DNA from: Kiritimatiellia bacterium
GTDB taxonomy: Bacteria; Verrucomicrobiota; Kiritimatiellia; RFP12; UBA3636
DNA: 32,800 nucleotides
Reading direction: 5' to 3'
Assembly (NCBI GenBank): GCA_016295275.1
Contig: JAEDLN010000004.1
Location: 1 to 32,800 of the forward strand
Shown here: positions 25,301-32,789 of the stretch, piece by piece
Numbering within the stretch: position 1 is the first letter of the stretch
Layout of the letters: each line of letters starts with the position of its first letter
Notes under the pieces: generated by a model
Databases searched by the model: none
Told to the model about the DNA's origin: nothing
Seen by the model: only the letters and a program-made list of their open reading frames with translations
Position numbers and translations under genes: made by a program

Positions 25301-27021
25301 TCGAAATGCTCTTCATTGACGTACGACATCAGCGGATAGCCGCCGTGCAGCCAGCCGCCCGTCAGCTGGACGTCCGAACACATGCGTTCCGGATAGGCAC
25401 GCTTCTCCTTGATCTGGGCCAAATCCTGGCAAGCGTCCAATACGCGGTCCCAATGCGCGGCAATCCATGCGGGATCCGTAACCTTGCACAGTCCCAACGT
25501 CTCCGCCGCAATGACAAAGTTGTTGCCCTCGATTTCACCGTACGGAGCCCCCGTTTCGGCACACTCTCGGATGAACTTCTCGTTCGTGTCGCGCCCGAGC
25601 TTGAACCATGGCGCCATGACCGCACCGGAAAACTTGACGGTCAAAGTCCCTTTCAAATCCTTTGCCCCTTCCGGTACGACCACATAAACCAACCCGCCAA
25701 ACGGCGAGGAAAACTCCATCTTCGTGCTGCGAATGGGAACCTCCACGGAGACAACCGGGGCCCGCTTCCATTTCGTCGCAGAGGTAATGTTGTCATTGGA
25801 CGTGCCGATCCGGACGGCAAGCCCCGCCGCAATCGCTTTCTCGTCCGCAATCACCGTCAAGGCCTGTCCGGCGGGCGCAAACAGCCCCGTCGAATGCCAT
25901 TTCGGAACCGAAAGCGAAACCTCGATCTCACGCTCGATCGAAGGCGTCCCGTCCTTGACCAGCCCGGGATAACTCTTCGCCGCCGGATGGGCGGGCCATA
26001 CTTTTTCGCGATTCGACAACCACGAGTTGCGATGCGAAAGAATCGCCATGCGCGAGAACAGATCGCCAATGCCGACAGGCGTCGCAGCCGAAGGTACCAT
26101 GACGTCCGGATTCGCGGCAAACATGCTGGAAATGTGCTTCTCCGTTTCCGGATGGATGCCCGAGGGCAACGCATTGACCAAATCGGAGAGCGTGTGAAAG
26201 ACTTGCTTGCCGATTTCGACGGTTTCATACGAATTCTTTGAAGCTTTCGCAAGCTCGATCGCATCTTCGACGAAAACACCGGGCTGCGCATCGTTCCGGT
26301 AGACCGGAAAAACGCCATCGTCAAACCGGAGCATGTACGTATCCGTCATCAATGCTCCGAAAGAGCCCAACAGATGATTGTCCGGAAAACCTTCCGTAAA
26401 GCCGACCTGGCTGTGGTAATACAGAAAGCCCCATCCCAAGGAGGCCATCAGCAGACCGCCGCCGCCCTCTACGTACGAACGGACGACCGGAACCTCCTCC
26501 ATTTCAAAGCCCTTCGAGACGAGCAGGTCCGCAGATACCAAATCCGAAATCTTGGTGAGGTGGGTAATAGTCGCCTTTTCACCGAGAATTTCGCGCAAAA
26601 GAGGCTCTGCTTCTTTGCAGCGGAGCAAGGCGATTTTGGGCGCCTCGGCCCCATCCGTCAGCCACGGCAATGCATTCGCATACAGTGCCTTCGTATCCGC
26701 AAAAAAGGGCAACTGCAAAAACGCCGGATGTCCGAAATACAGAAAGCGTCCTTTCCCGGGAAGCCCGGCGGCCGCCACAAAGCCCCGCGTATTGTCGCCA
26801 TTCTTGCAGTAGGCAAGCGGCAAAACCGATTGACGGTCCAAAACCAAGACATTTCCGGGAATGCACCCGGCTTGCATGCCAATCGTTGAAACACCCGTCA
26901 ACAGCCGCTCCTGCAACTTCGACAGGGCACCATCGCCCTCCGCCCGCAAACGGCACGGAACAACAGCCAGAAAAAGTGTCGCGAATAGAAGCGCGAATCT
27001 CGTTTTGATTGAAGTTTTCAT
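22384..27021 (-). CDS. Secreted multidomain protein: M60 metallopeptidase, FGE-like domain, SGNH esterase, copy 2
   Basis: A 1545-aa secreted protein with signal peptide MKTSIKTRFALLFATLFLAV. Domains: TCAF-like N-terminal domain (about 45-300); accessory beta domain and M60 peptidase with HEIGH (H592, E593, H596) and third ligand E610 in GTGEVTVN; FGE-sulfatase/SUMF1-like domain (about 835-1097, YYIGIYELTQEQW to ARGGSCWGSTYGKAGNC); a second, shortened copy of the N-terminal domain (about 1110-1300); and a C-terminal SGNH hydrolase (about 1331-1545). The SGNH domain has GDSIT (S1341), the SCGVNDV Asn block and D1503/H1506 in DGVHP. The expected combined function is proteolysis plus deacylation of glycoproteins. 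FGE-like domains in such proteins often bind rather than catalyse. ATG 27021 starts the signal peptide. A divergent XylR-like regulator lies 282 bp upstream. Confidence 0.92.
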   Translation of the reverse strand: MKTSIKTRFALLFATLFLAVVPCRLRAEGDGALSKLQERLLTGVSTIGMQAGCIPGNVLVLDRQSVLPLAYCKNGDNTRGFVAAAGLPGKGRFLYFGHPAFLQLPFFADTKALYANALPWLTDGAEAPKIALLRCKEAEPLLREILGEKATITHLTKISDLVSADLLVSKGFEMEEVPVVRSYVEGGGGLLMASLGWGFLYYHSQVGFTEGFPDNHLLGSFGALMTDTYMLRFDDGVFPVYRNDAQPGVFVEDAIELAKASKNSYETVEIGKQVFHTLSDLVNALPSGIHPETEKHISSMFAANPDVMVPSAATPVGIGDLFSRMAILSHRNSWLSNREKVWPAHPAAKSYPGLVKDGTPSIEREIEVSLSVPKWHSTGLFAPAGQALTVIADEKAIAAGLAVRIGTSNDNITSATKWKRAPVVSVEVPIRSTKMEFSSPFGGLVYVVVPEGAKDLKGTLTVKFSGAVMAPWFKLGRDTNEKFIRECAETGAPYGEIEGNNFVIAAETLGLCKVTDPAWIAAHWDRVLDACQDLAQIKEKRAYPERMCSDVQLTGGWLHGGYPLMSYVNEEHFDWCINKSMLEKEGSWGVFHEIGHNHQSRDWTPDGTGEVTVNLFTTYVLETVTGIDYRTSPKYPSNRQLGTGRVKNWVSRGKSFDKWKGDYFLALEMYLRLKDAYGWDAFKRVFARYRQPGFKKPATTEERWQTFARVFSEETSANIAAALAEWTIPITKETLDACAKYPPADASITKDLQRRPYVSPKTEPVEGQYMGVSLTGETAGEITLYPTRESVPGGEQDRRWKTTHLLLRRIEPSNGPVKLGNLQSESDVRDGVRTVEITKPYYIGIYELTQEQWFHVMDSWMENNYGAEGDRETRPVGGISYHDARGSLEDGINWPLTGHQVSFGSFMGQLRELVSFRAEFDLPTEAQWEYAARGGTTTVWNNGETAKPYTEMAPDGVTKLQRDRVLDKLGRYYANGADSYRKDEPLLKRGVKTPYGTAEVGSYEPNPWGLYDCHGNLFEHVLDYFQPAKDCPEYSGKDPAGPDQSKPKAGRRVARGGSCWGSTYGKAGNCMIHIRRLGQLCATGTRHAEIGLRVCVPAEVATEPQVPFGSEPLTAEQTASRRQILDNVKVLDSDGLPGPVYRTSQAAFPLVAARNWNYTPAVMAAASVYGKGRVIVVADDKIDERLGDNRVFLENARKWLAEGASREVFEVDLAKLAESDIETLRKKVEDGAGMLAYGRAWPWRQKTVAETGSACLEDWAGNRLLAPLGIAIGDFSVMRTHPRGFSASRTISEGAFSVPFEFSQRIERLPSEEAVIRPRRKPGKNGIIVNPGETIAFLGDSITRLGSGATGYISFVIKGLEVAGVPDVKMVPAGRDGNNAGDMNGRIGGLLQNPDVRLMTISCGVNDVWGYDWGRGVQLEEYIQNVRSMYNSAAAVGVQVIALTPTLITEDPSFEKNRLLDSFADFIRSEAKARDLPLADPRADEIEALKQFPPHSGKHFTYDGVHPVFEGHKLIAKSVLRALGVSESVFPEIEKAWEELKKKEQ

Positions 27022-27045
27022 TTCGGTGGATTTTGTTTGGATGCG

Positions 27046-27069
27046 TTCGCAAAAAACACTTTTTGCGAA
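27046..27069. promoter_or_regulatory. Inverted repeat in front of the M60/FGE/SGNH gene
   Basis: TTCGCAAAAA and TTTTTGCGAA form perfect 10-bp arms around the loop ACAC. It lies 25-48 bp upstream of the ATG at 27021. It could be an operator for the divergent XylR-like regulator or a leader hairpin. Confidence 0.55.
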
Positions 27070-27198
27070 ATCAGGCCCGAGCGAGATCGATTTCAACGAA
27101 TGTTCCGAATCGAAGCGACTGCAAGCCCGCTTTCAATGTCATCGTAGCAGAAAAGAGATTTTTTCGACCACTTGTTTGCGTAAATAATACAAGTCTTA

Positions 27199-27226
27199 TT
27201 GCGAAGAGGAAAAAAAAGGAATACAA
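27199..27226 (+). promoter_or_regulatory. Candidate promoter of the XylR-like regulator
   Basis: TTGCGA (27199-27204), a 16-bp purine-rich spacer and TACAAT (27221-27226). A second TTGCG lies 23 bp upstream (27176-27180), a spacing of about two helical turns that could suit AraC-type binding. The sequence TACAATCGTT is also present at the M60 copy 1 promoter. Confidence 0.45.
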
Positions 27227-27303
27227 TCGTTCCATACGAAATAGGACTGCCATTATCTCTCCCAAAATCAAGCCTTTTCTTTTTTCCGTTGTTTGCACAA
27301 ACC

Positions 27304-28473
27304 ATGAAAACCATTCTTTTTTTCACCGACTTGCATGCCGGTTGCCACCAAGTGGAACTGGCCGGGGTCCGGGAACAGGCGAAACTGCACAACTGGCGGA
27401 TCATCGAGGTGGAATACGGTCGTACCGACCACCCGGCGGAAGAGTTCATCGATCATTGGCAACCCGATGGCGTAATCGTGGAATGCTCCTACCTGCGCAT
27501 GCCCGTCGAATACGAAGCCTACGCTTCCGTTCCCGTTGTCTTTATCGATCCCAATCTGCGCCTGTTCAAGGATCAGTCCAGAGTCTTTTCCGTTTGCGTC
27601 CACTCCGAACAATATGCCCAAATCGCCGCCGACGAACTCAGCAAACTCAACCCCGCTTGCTATGGATACGTCGGCTGGTGCGGTCGCGCCGATTGGTCCC
27701 GTTTGCGCTATCACGCCTTTCGCGATCAATTGGCGCAGATCGAACCAGACAAGAAACTCTACTGCTTCGAAAATACCTGGTTCCGCTACGATATCGTTTC
27801 CTTCCAAAAGGAACTGATCGCTTGGCTGAAATCGCTCCCGAAACCATGCGGCATTTTCGCCGCCAACGACGAAACGGCCGAACAAATCATCATTTCCTGT
27901 CTGCACGCTGGCATCAAATGCCCCGACACGATTTCCGTCTTGGGCGTCGATAACGACGTCTTCCGTTGCGAAAGCTGCACGCCTTCGATTTCCTCCATCG
28001 GCGCAGACTACTTCGGTGCAGGCCGAATGGCAATCGAACTGTTGGCAAAACAATTCGACAACCCGGATGCGCCCGGCGAAACGCTCTACTACCGCCCCAC
28101 CGAAACCGTCTGCCGCGGTTCGACGCTCCTGCTTCATACGAACGACTACCATATCCGGCACGCCTTGGAACGGATCATGCGCGATGCCTGCAAAGGACTG
28201 ACACCCAAAGACGTGCTGCAGGAAATCCCATACTCGCGCCGCCTCGCAGAACAACGGTTCCGGAACATTACCGGAACCTCCATCGGCGAACGGATCCTGG
28301 AGGTCCGTTTTCAAGAGGTGCTCCGCCTCCTGAGAAGCACGACGTGCCCGATTACCTTGATCGCTACAAGCTGCGGCTGGAATTCGGATTCCTTCCTGAA
28401 ACGGTATTTCAAAAAACGGACCGGGCTTTCGATGCGCGAATGGCGTCAACGCGAGCTCCATCTCAAACCATAA
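27304..28473 (+). CDS. XylR-like transcriptional regulator (LacI-type sensor with AraC HTH)
   Basis: A 389-aa regulator. Residues 1-270 form a periplasmic-binding-protein-like sensor as in LacI/XylR: MKTILFFTDLHAG, GVIVECSY, VVFIDPN, CGIFAANDETAEQIIISCL and ISVLGVDNDVF. Residues 285-389 form an AraC-type double helix-turn-helix with LAEQRFRNITGTSIGERILE and the second motif IATSCGWNSDSFLKRYFKKR. Such proteins bind a sugar and switch nearby catabolic genes. ATG 27304 is chosen because it starts the sensor's first strand; the frame is open upstream. It is divergent from the large M60 gene, and TTGCG-type sites lie between them. The ligand is not predictable. nif3 follows after 17 bp, probably cotranscribed. 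Confidence 0.93.
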   Translation: MKTILFFTDLHAGCHQVELAGVREQAKLHNWRIIEVEYGRTDHPAEEFIDHWQPDGVIVECSYLRMPVEYEAYASVPVVFIDPNLRLFKDQSRVFSVCVHSEQYAQIAADELSKLNPACYGYVGWCGRADWSRLRYHAFRDQLAQIEPDKKLYCFENTWFRYDIVSFQKELIAWLKSLPKPCGIFAANDETAEQIIISCLHAGIKCPDTISVLGVDNDVFRCESCTPSISSIGADYFGAGRMAIELLAKQFDNPDAPGETLYYRPTETVCRGSTLLLHTNDYHIRHALERIMRDACKGLTPKDVLQEIPYSRRLAEQRFRNITGTSIGERILEVRFQEVLRLLRSTTCPITLIATSCGWNSDSFLKRYFKKRTGLSMREWRQRELHLKP

Positions 28474-28490
28474 TTTTCCCCCTTTTGTCC

Positions 28491-29276
28491 ATGGTCGCTC
28501 CTTCTCCCGTTCCTCTTTCCGCCATCGTCAAGGCCCTTTCGGAAACCCTTTGCCTCGACGACTTCGCCAACGATGTCTCCCATAACGGCTTGCAAGTGGA
28601 AGGAGCGCCCGATGGCGTACGGAAAATCTGTTGCGGCGTCGACGCAACCCCGGCTTTCTACGAGCGCGCACGCGCTTGCGGTGCTCAACTGCTGATCGTC
28701 CACCACGGAATCAGCTGGGGTACGTCCCTTTCCCGTATCAGCGGCGAAAACTACCGTCTGGTCGCTCCGCTGATTCGCTCCGGCACCGCCCTATTCGCCG
28801 CGCATCTGCCTCTCGACGCACACCCGCAATTCGGCAATAACGCACAACTCTGCAAGGCACTCGGCTTGCTAAACCTCGAACCTTTCGCGCAATGGCACGG
28901 CTTTACCATCGGTTGGAAGGGCTCCCTCCCTGAACCGATCCGATGGACAGAAATGCTGGAACGGCTTGCCGTCGCATGCCCCGATGCCCCGCTCCGTCAC
29001 GTGGACTCCGGCCCGGAATTCGTGCAGCGGATCGGCATCGTTTCCGGCGGTTGCGGCGCCGAGGAATACCGGCAGGCAGCCGCCGAAGGTCTCGATGCTT
29101 TCATAACCGGCGAAATGAACCTCGCCGCCTATCATGCCGCTTGCCTCCATCCCGTCCATTACGCAGCCGCAGGCCACTACGCGACCGAACGCTTCGGGGT
29201 TCGCGCAATTACCGAATACGTCGCCGACCGCTTCGGACTGCCTTGGGAAATGGTCGATTTCCATCTCCCGTACTGA
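28491..29276 (+). CDS. Nif3-like dinuclear metal-centre protein
   Basis: A 261-aa NIF3/YbgI-family protein of normal length. These form ring-shaped hexamers with a dinuclear metal site. The metal ligands are visible: H71-H72 in VHHGISW, D109 and H111 in LDAHPQFGNN, and H229 with E233 in GHYATERFGVRA. The N-terminal block FANDVSHNGLQVEG is also typical. Members have been linked to GTP cyclohydrolase-like or hydrolase roles, but the physiological substrate is unclear. ATG 28491 follows the CT-rich leader TTTTCCCCCTTTTGTCC and no Shine-Dalgarno. It sits between the regulator and trmO, probably in one transcript. Confidence 0.93.
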   Translation: MVAPSPVPLSAIVKALSETLCLDDFANDVSHNGLQVEGAPDGVRKICCGVDATPAFYERARACGAQLLIVHHGISWGTSLSRISGENYRLVAPLIRSGTALFAAHLPLDAHPQFGNNAQLCKALGLLNLEPFAQWHGFTIGWKGSLPEPIRWTEMLERLAVACPDAPLRHVDSGPEFVQRIGIVSGGCGAEEYRQAAAEGLDAFITGEMNLAAYHAACLHPVHYAAAGHYATERFGVRAITEYVADRFGLPWEMVDFHLPY

Positions 29277-29289
29277 GTCGCTCCCTTCT

Positions 29290-30081
29290 ATGCAATTTTC
29301 GCCTATCGGATTCTTTCGCGGAAAGGCTTTCCGGAAATACGACGCCCCACGGCAAGCCGTCTATGCGCACGAAGTTTCCGGTGTCGTCGAACTGTTGCCC
29401 GGACAGAATTACGAACAGGCCCTTCGAGATCTAGATGGCTTTGAACGGATCTGGATCGTTTTCGTCTTCGATCGGAACGGTTCGCATTGGCGCACGACGA
29501 CACGCCCGCCCATCGAAGCGCCCGGCCACCGCCGCGTCGGAACCTTCGCTTCACGCTCTCCTTACCGCCCGAATCCGATTGGACTCTCCTGCGTTCGCCT
29601 GGTCGGCATAAAGGGCCGTCGCCTCTTCATCGAAGAATCCGATCTGCTGGACGGAACGCCGGTTTTGGACATCAAGCCCTATCTACCCGCAGCAGATTCC
29701 TTCCCTCATGCCCGCGCCGGATGGGTGGAAGAACAGCAGGCAAACCCCTATGCCGTCGAATGCTCTCCCCGCTTTTCCGAAAGTGCCGGACAACTGCTGG
29801 CGCTCGGTGGTCCCGATCTCGTCGGAACCGTTCGGACCCAACTCGCCTACCATCCGTTCGACGGCTCTCGGAAACGCGTTGCGCCCATCCCGGAGGAACC
29901 GGGCGCCGGCATTCTCTCGATCCGGATGTTCCGGATTCGTTTCCAAGTCGACGAAGCTTCGCACACCGTATGCGTGCGCTCGCTCGCAAGCGGCTATTCC
30001 GCCGACGAACTGCTGGAACCGGACGATCCCTACAACGATAAGGAACTCCACCGCCGGCTCCAACTGCCGACACGCTCGTGA
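29290..30081 (+). CDS. trmO: tRNA (N6-threonylcarbamoyladenosine-37 N6)-methyltransferase TrmO
   Basis: A 263-aa TrmO/TsaA-family protein. It methylates t6A37 to m6t6A in some threonine tRNAs using S-adenosylmethionine. Motifs: FSPIGFFRGKAFRKYDAPRQ, LDGFERIWIVFVFDRN, GTFASRSPYRPNPIGLS (the conserved SAM-site block) and LDGTPVLDIKPYLP. The C-terminal domain (DPYNDKELHRRLQ at the end) is also present, as in the longer E. coli-type TrmO. ATG 29290 lies 13 bp after nif3. It is convergent with the third M60 gene, 42 bp apart, with no obvious terminator between them. Confidence 0.93.
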   Translation: MQFSPIGFFRGKAFRKYDAPRQAVYAHEVSGVVELLPGQNYEQALRDLDGFERIWIVFVFDRNGSHWRTTTRPPIEAPGHRRVGTFASRSPYRPNPIGLSCVRLVGIKGRRLFIEESDLLDGTPVLDIKPYLPAADSFPHARAGWVEEQQANPYAVECSPRFSESAGQLLALGGPDLVGTVRTQLAYHPFDGSRKRVAPIPEEPGAGILSIRMFRIRFQVDEASHTVCVRSLASGYSADELLEPDDPYNDKELHRRLQLPTRS

Positions 30082-30123
30082 CGCTTCAATCGGACACGAT
30101 AAACACGCCCGCGGCCTTCTGCA

Positions 30124-32424
30124 TCACTTCTCCGCTTCGACCGGGACCAGATCTTGCGTGATCCGTTGATCTGCCGGCGGATACTTGGCACACGCGTCCA
30201 GCGTTTCCTGAGTGATCGGAATGGACCATTCCGCAAGCGCCTTGGCAACGTTGTGCCCGCATTCTTCCGAAAACGTCCGGGCGAAAATCTGCCACTTCTC
30301 ATCGTTGTTCCGAGGTAACGCAAAACCCGGTTGGCGGTACCGCCGGAATACCTTTTTGAAGGTCTCCCATCCATACGCGTCTTTCAAACGGATGTACAGC
30401 TCAAGCGCCAGGAAATACTGGTTCTTCCAATCCTCGAACCGCTTGCCGCGCGCAACCCAGTTGCGAACCCGCTGGGCCCCTTTTTCGGTCTCCGTGACAT
30501 AATACTTGTTCCGGCAATTGTCGCCGACGACCGTCTCGATGGCATAACAGGTGAAAAGATTGACCGTGACTTCCGACGTCCCCTCCGGTGTCCAATGGTG
30601 GCTCTGGTGATTGTGTCCGATTTCGTGGAAAACGCCCCAGTCGCCCACACGGGCCAACTCCTCTTGGTTCAAATAGCCGTCGAAATGCTCCGGGTTGATG
30701 TGGCTCATCAGCGGATACCCGTTGTGAAGCCATCCCGCAATAAGCTGGACGTCCGAACAGAACCGCTCGGGATACGGACGCTTTTCGTCAATCTGGGCCA
30801 ATTCTTGCGCAGAATCCAAAACGCGATCCCAAAACCGGGCTAGCCATTCCGGATCCGTAACCTTTCTCAACCCTGCCGTCTCAGACGTCAAAATCAGATT
30901 CTCCCCTTCGATTTCTCCCCAGGGAGAACCCGTCTCGGCACACTCTCGGATGAATGTTTCCTTCGTGTCGCGCCCCCGCTTGAACCATGGTGCCATAATT
31001 CCTCCGGAGAGCTTTACGGAAATGGTTTTGGCCGGCAAAGCCCGGTTCTGCGGAACGACAATGTAGACAAGCCCTCCAAATGGAGAGGAGAAAACCATCT
31101 TCGGCTTCGAGACCGGAACGTTCGCCGATACGACCGGCGCACGCCGCCATTCGGGCTTGTTGCTGAGATTGTCGCCCGTCGTTCCAATGCGAATCTCTAG
31201 CCCCAATGCGAGATCCGCCGGATCCACCTCCACGGTGAGCGGCTTTCCCGCCGGAGAAAACACACCCGTGGAATGCCATTTCGGAATGCGCAAATCGACA
31301 TCGATCGTGCGCTCGATCGTTGGGACACCTTCCTTGGCAAGCCCGGGATAGACCTTCGCCGCCGGATGGGCCTCCCATACCTTTTCACGATCGCGGAGCC
31401 AATTGTTCTTGTGAACCAAAATCGCCCTGCGAGCGGCAAATGCATCGGAGACCATCGGATGCTCCGGCGACGGAATCGCCTCCCCGGTCGAGGCGCCAAA
31501 CGAATCCGCCATCCGTCGTTCGGTCGCTTCATGCACCCCCTGCGGAAGCGCGTTCATGACGTCTGAAATGCCCTTCAGAACCTGTTTGCGAACCTCCGAC
31601 GTAGGATACGTTCCCGCCTTGGCAAACGCCAATGCGTCATCGATGAAAATCCCCTCCGGCAACGGCTTCGAAAAAACCGACGGAAAAACATCGCCAATCC
31701 GTCCGACACTGTAATCGGTCGTCAGACAGCCCATTCGCGCAAGAAACCTGTTGTCCGCAAAATCCTCCGCAAACGAACAATTCGGACGGTAGAACATGTA
31801 TCCCCAGCCCAGAGAGGCCAGCATCACGCCACCGCCTTCTTCGACATACCGCCCGATACTCTCCACTTCCGCTTCCTTGATGCCGCGCGAAAGGCAAATG
31901 TCGTAGTCCTCTGCACGAAGATCCCCCGCATCCTGCAAAACCGCACAGACCGCCTCGCTGCCCAATAGCTCCCGCACAAACGATTCAACCTCGGGACAGC
32001 GCAACAATGCTATGCGCGGAAGCTCTTTTTCGCGGCCTAGCCACGAAACGAGATTATCGCACAACTTCCGGTTATCGGCCTGAAACGGCAAATCGAAAAA
32101 GCCGACATGCGAAAAGTAGAAAAACCGACCCTTCCCGTAAAAGCCGCCGACCGCCGAAAAACCGTCGACGTCGTCCGAACGGCAATAGGCAAGCGGAAAA
32201 ACGTTCTTGTGATCGAGTATCAATACGTTTCCGGCAAGCGCTCCGGGAAACAAGCCAATCTTCTCGACGCCGTCCAACAGCCGCTTCTGCGTCTGTTCGA
32301 TCGCGTCCTCTTCGCCGGTCCATGCGTCGATTGCCGCACCGGACGAAAGAACGGTGCAAACCAAAAAGCCCAAAAGTCCGCAGAACAGCTTTTCAAACGA
32401 AAATCGTGCCTGTTTTCTGTTCAT
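30124..32424 (-). CDS. Secreted M60-family metallopeptidase (TCAF-like architecture), copy 3
   Basis: A 766-aa paralogue of the other two M60 proteins, closest by eye to the M60 part of copy 2. Signal peptide: MNRKQARFSFEKLFCGLLGF and the residues following. The TCAF-like N-terminal domain contains YGKGRFFYFSHVGFF and YVEEGGGVMLASLGW. The accessory domain contains WHSTGVFSPAGKP and FSSPFGGLVYIVVP. The zinc site is HEIGH (H600, E601, H604) with third ligand E618 in GTSEVTVNLF. It has no FGE or SGNH module and ends soon after the peptidase domain. ATG 32424 is clear. Its leader shares CTTACG immediately before the ATG with copy 1 and has TTGCG 29 bp upstream of the start (top strand 32453-32457). 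The predicted role is extracellular glycoprotein cleavage. Confidence 0.92.
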   Translation of the reverse strand: MNRKQARFSFEKLFCGLLGFLVCTVLSSGAAIDAWTGEEDAIEQTQKRLLDGVEKIGLFPGALAGNVLILDHKNVFPLAYCRSDDVDGFSAVGGFYGKGRFFYFSHVGFFDLPFQADNRKLCDNLVSWLGREKELPRIALLRCPEVESFVRELLGSEAVCAVLQDAGDLRAEDYDICLSRGIKEAEVESIGRYVEEGGGVMLASLGWGYMFYRPNCSFAEDFADNRFLARMGCLTTDYSVGRIGDVFPSVFSKPLPEGIFIDDALAFAKAGTYPTSEVRKQVLKGISDVMNALPQGVHEATERRMADSFGASTGEAIPSPEHPMVSDAFAARRAILVHKNNWLRDREKVWEAHPAAKVYPGLAKEGVPTIERTIDVDLRIPKWHSTGVFSPAGKPLTVEVDPADLALGLEIRIGTTGDNLSNKPEWRRAPVVSANVPVSKPKMVFSSPFGGLVYIVVPQNRALPAKTISVKLSGGIMAPWFKRGRDTKETFIRECAETGSPWGEIEGENLILTSETAGLRKVTDPEWLARFWDRVLDSAQELAQIDEKRPYPERFCSDVQLIAGWLHNGYPLMSHINPEHFDGYLNQEELARVGDWGVFHEIGHNHQSHHWTPEGTSEVTVNLFTCYAIETVVGDNCRNKYYVTETEKGAQRVRNWVARGKRFEDWKNQYFLALELYIRLKDAYGWETFKKVFRRYRQPGFALPRNNDEKWQIFARTFSEECGHNVAKALAEWSIPITQETLDACAKYPPADQRITQDLVPVEAEK

Positions 32425-32642
32425 CGTAAGCAGTTTCTCTAGATGGAATGAATTGCGTTTTCACTTCCGGCAGACGCCGGATCGATCGGAAATCTTCAAG
32501 GAAAACTCGGTACAAGCCGATCATACATGGAGAATGCCTTCTTTGAGAAGACCTTTTCACGCATTATTTGAATACTCTTTTCCGCACCAGGCTCAGCCCC
32601 GCAGACAAACGGACGCTTCCATTCGAAACGCCCCGGACGCTT

Positions 32643-32762
32643 ACTCCCCTCGTGCGGCATGGCATCCCGCGCCCCATCGCCGCGCACTCCCCTCGTGCGG
32701 CTTGGCATCGCCGCGCCCCCTTGCCGCGCCCCCTTGCCGCGCCCCTCCTCGTGCGGCATGGC
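32643..32762. repeat. Short GC-rich direct repeats
   Basis: ACTCCCCTCGTGCGGC is at 32643-32658 and again at 32686-32701, with GGCATC following both shortly afterwards. A third, shorter copy CCTCGTGCGGCATGGC is at 32747-32762. Between them is a 13-bp tandem unit, GCCGCGCCCCCTT, in about 2.8 copies (32710-32747). Confidence 0.7.
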
Positions 32763-32766
32763 GGTA

Positions 32767-32789
32767 GGGCGCGATGTCCCCATCGCGCC
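32767..32789. repeat. GC-rich inverted repeat
   Basis: GGCGCGATG (32768-32776) and CATCGCGCC (32781-32789) form perfect 9-bp arms around TCCC. A degenerate relative lies at 15260-15279. It may be a dispersed REP-like element. Confidence 0.6.

Noticed and set aside
23179..26241. 1020-codon open frame on the plus strand opposite the M60/FGE/SGNH gene
   Set aside because: It is antisense to a gene with recognisable domains along its whole length; its Arg-rich product matches no family, and the openness follows from codon bias.
27268..28461. 397-codon minus-strand frame opposite the XylR-like regulator
   Set aside because: The sense strand encodes a complete sensor and AraC-type HTH; the antisense product is unrecognisable.
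20033..32424. M60 proteins as PEP-CTERM substrates of the exosortase
   Set aside because: Their C-termini (SISKGL, LKKKEQ, PVEAEK) lack a PEP-type motif, membrane helix and basic tail.
32643..32762. Possible CRISPR-like array
   Set aside because: Repeats are short, unequal in length and spacing, the spacers are low in complexity, and no cas gene is present.
32496..32783. Minus-strand 95-codon frame at the window's end
   Set aside because: Low-complexity product generated by the GC-rich repeats.
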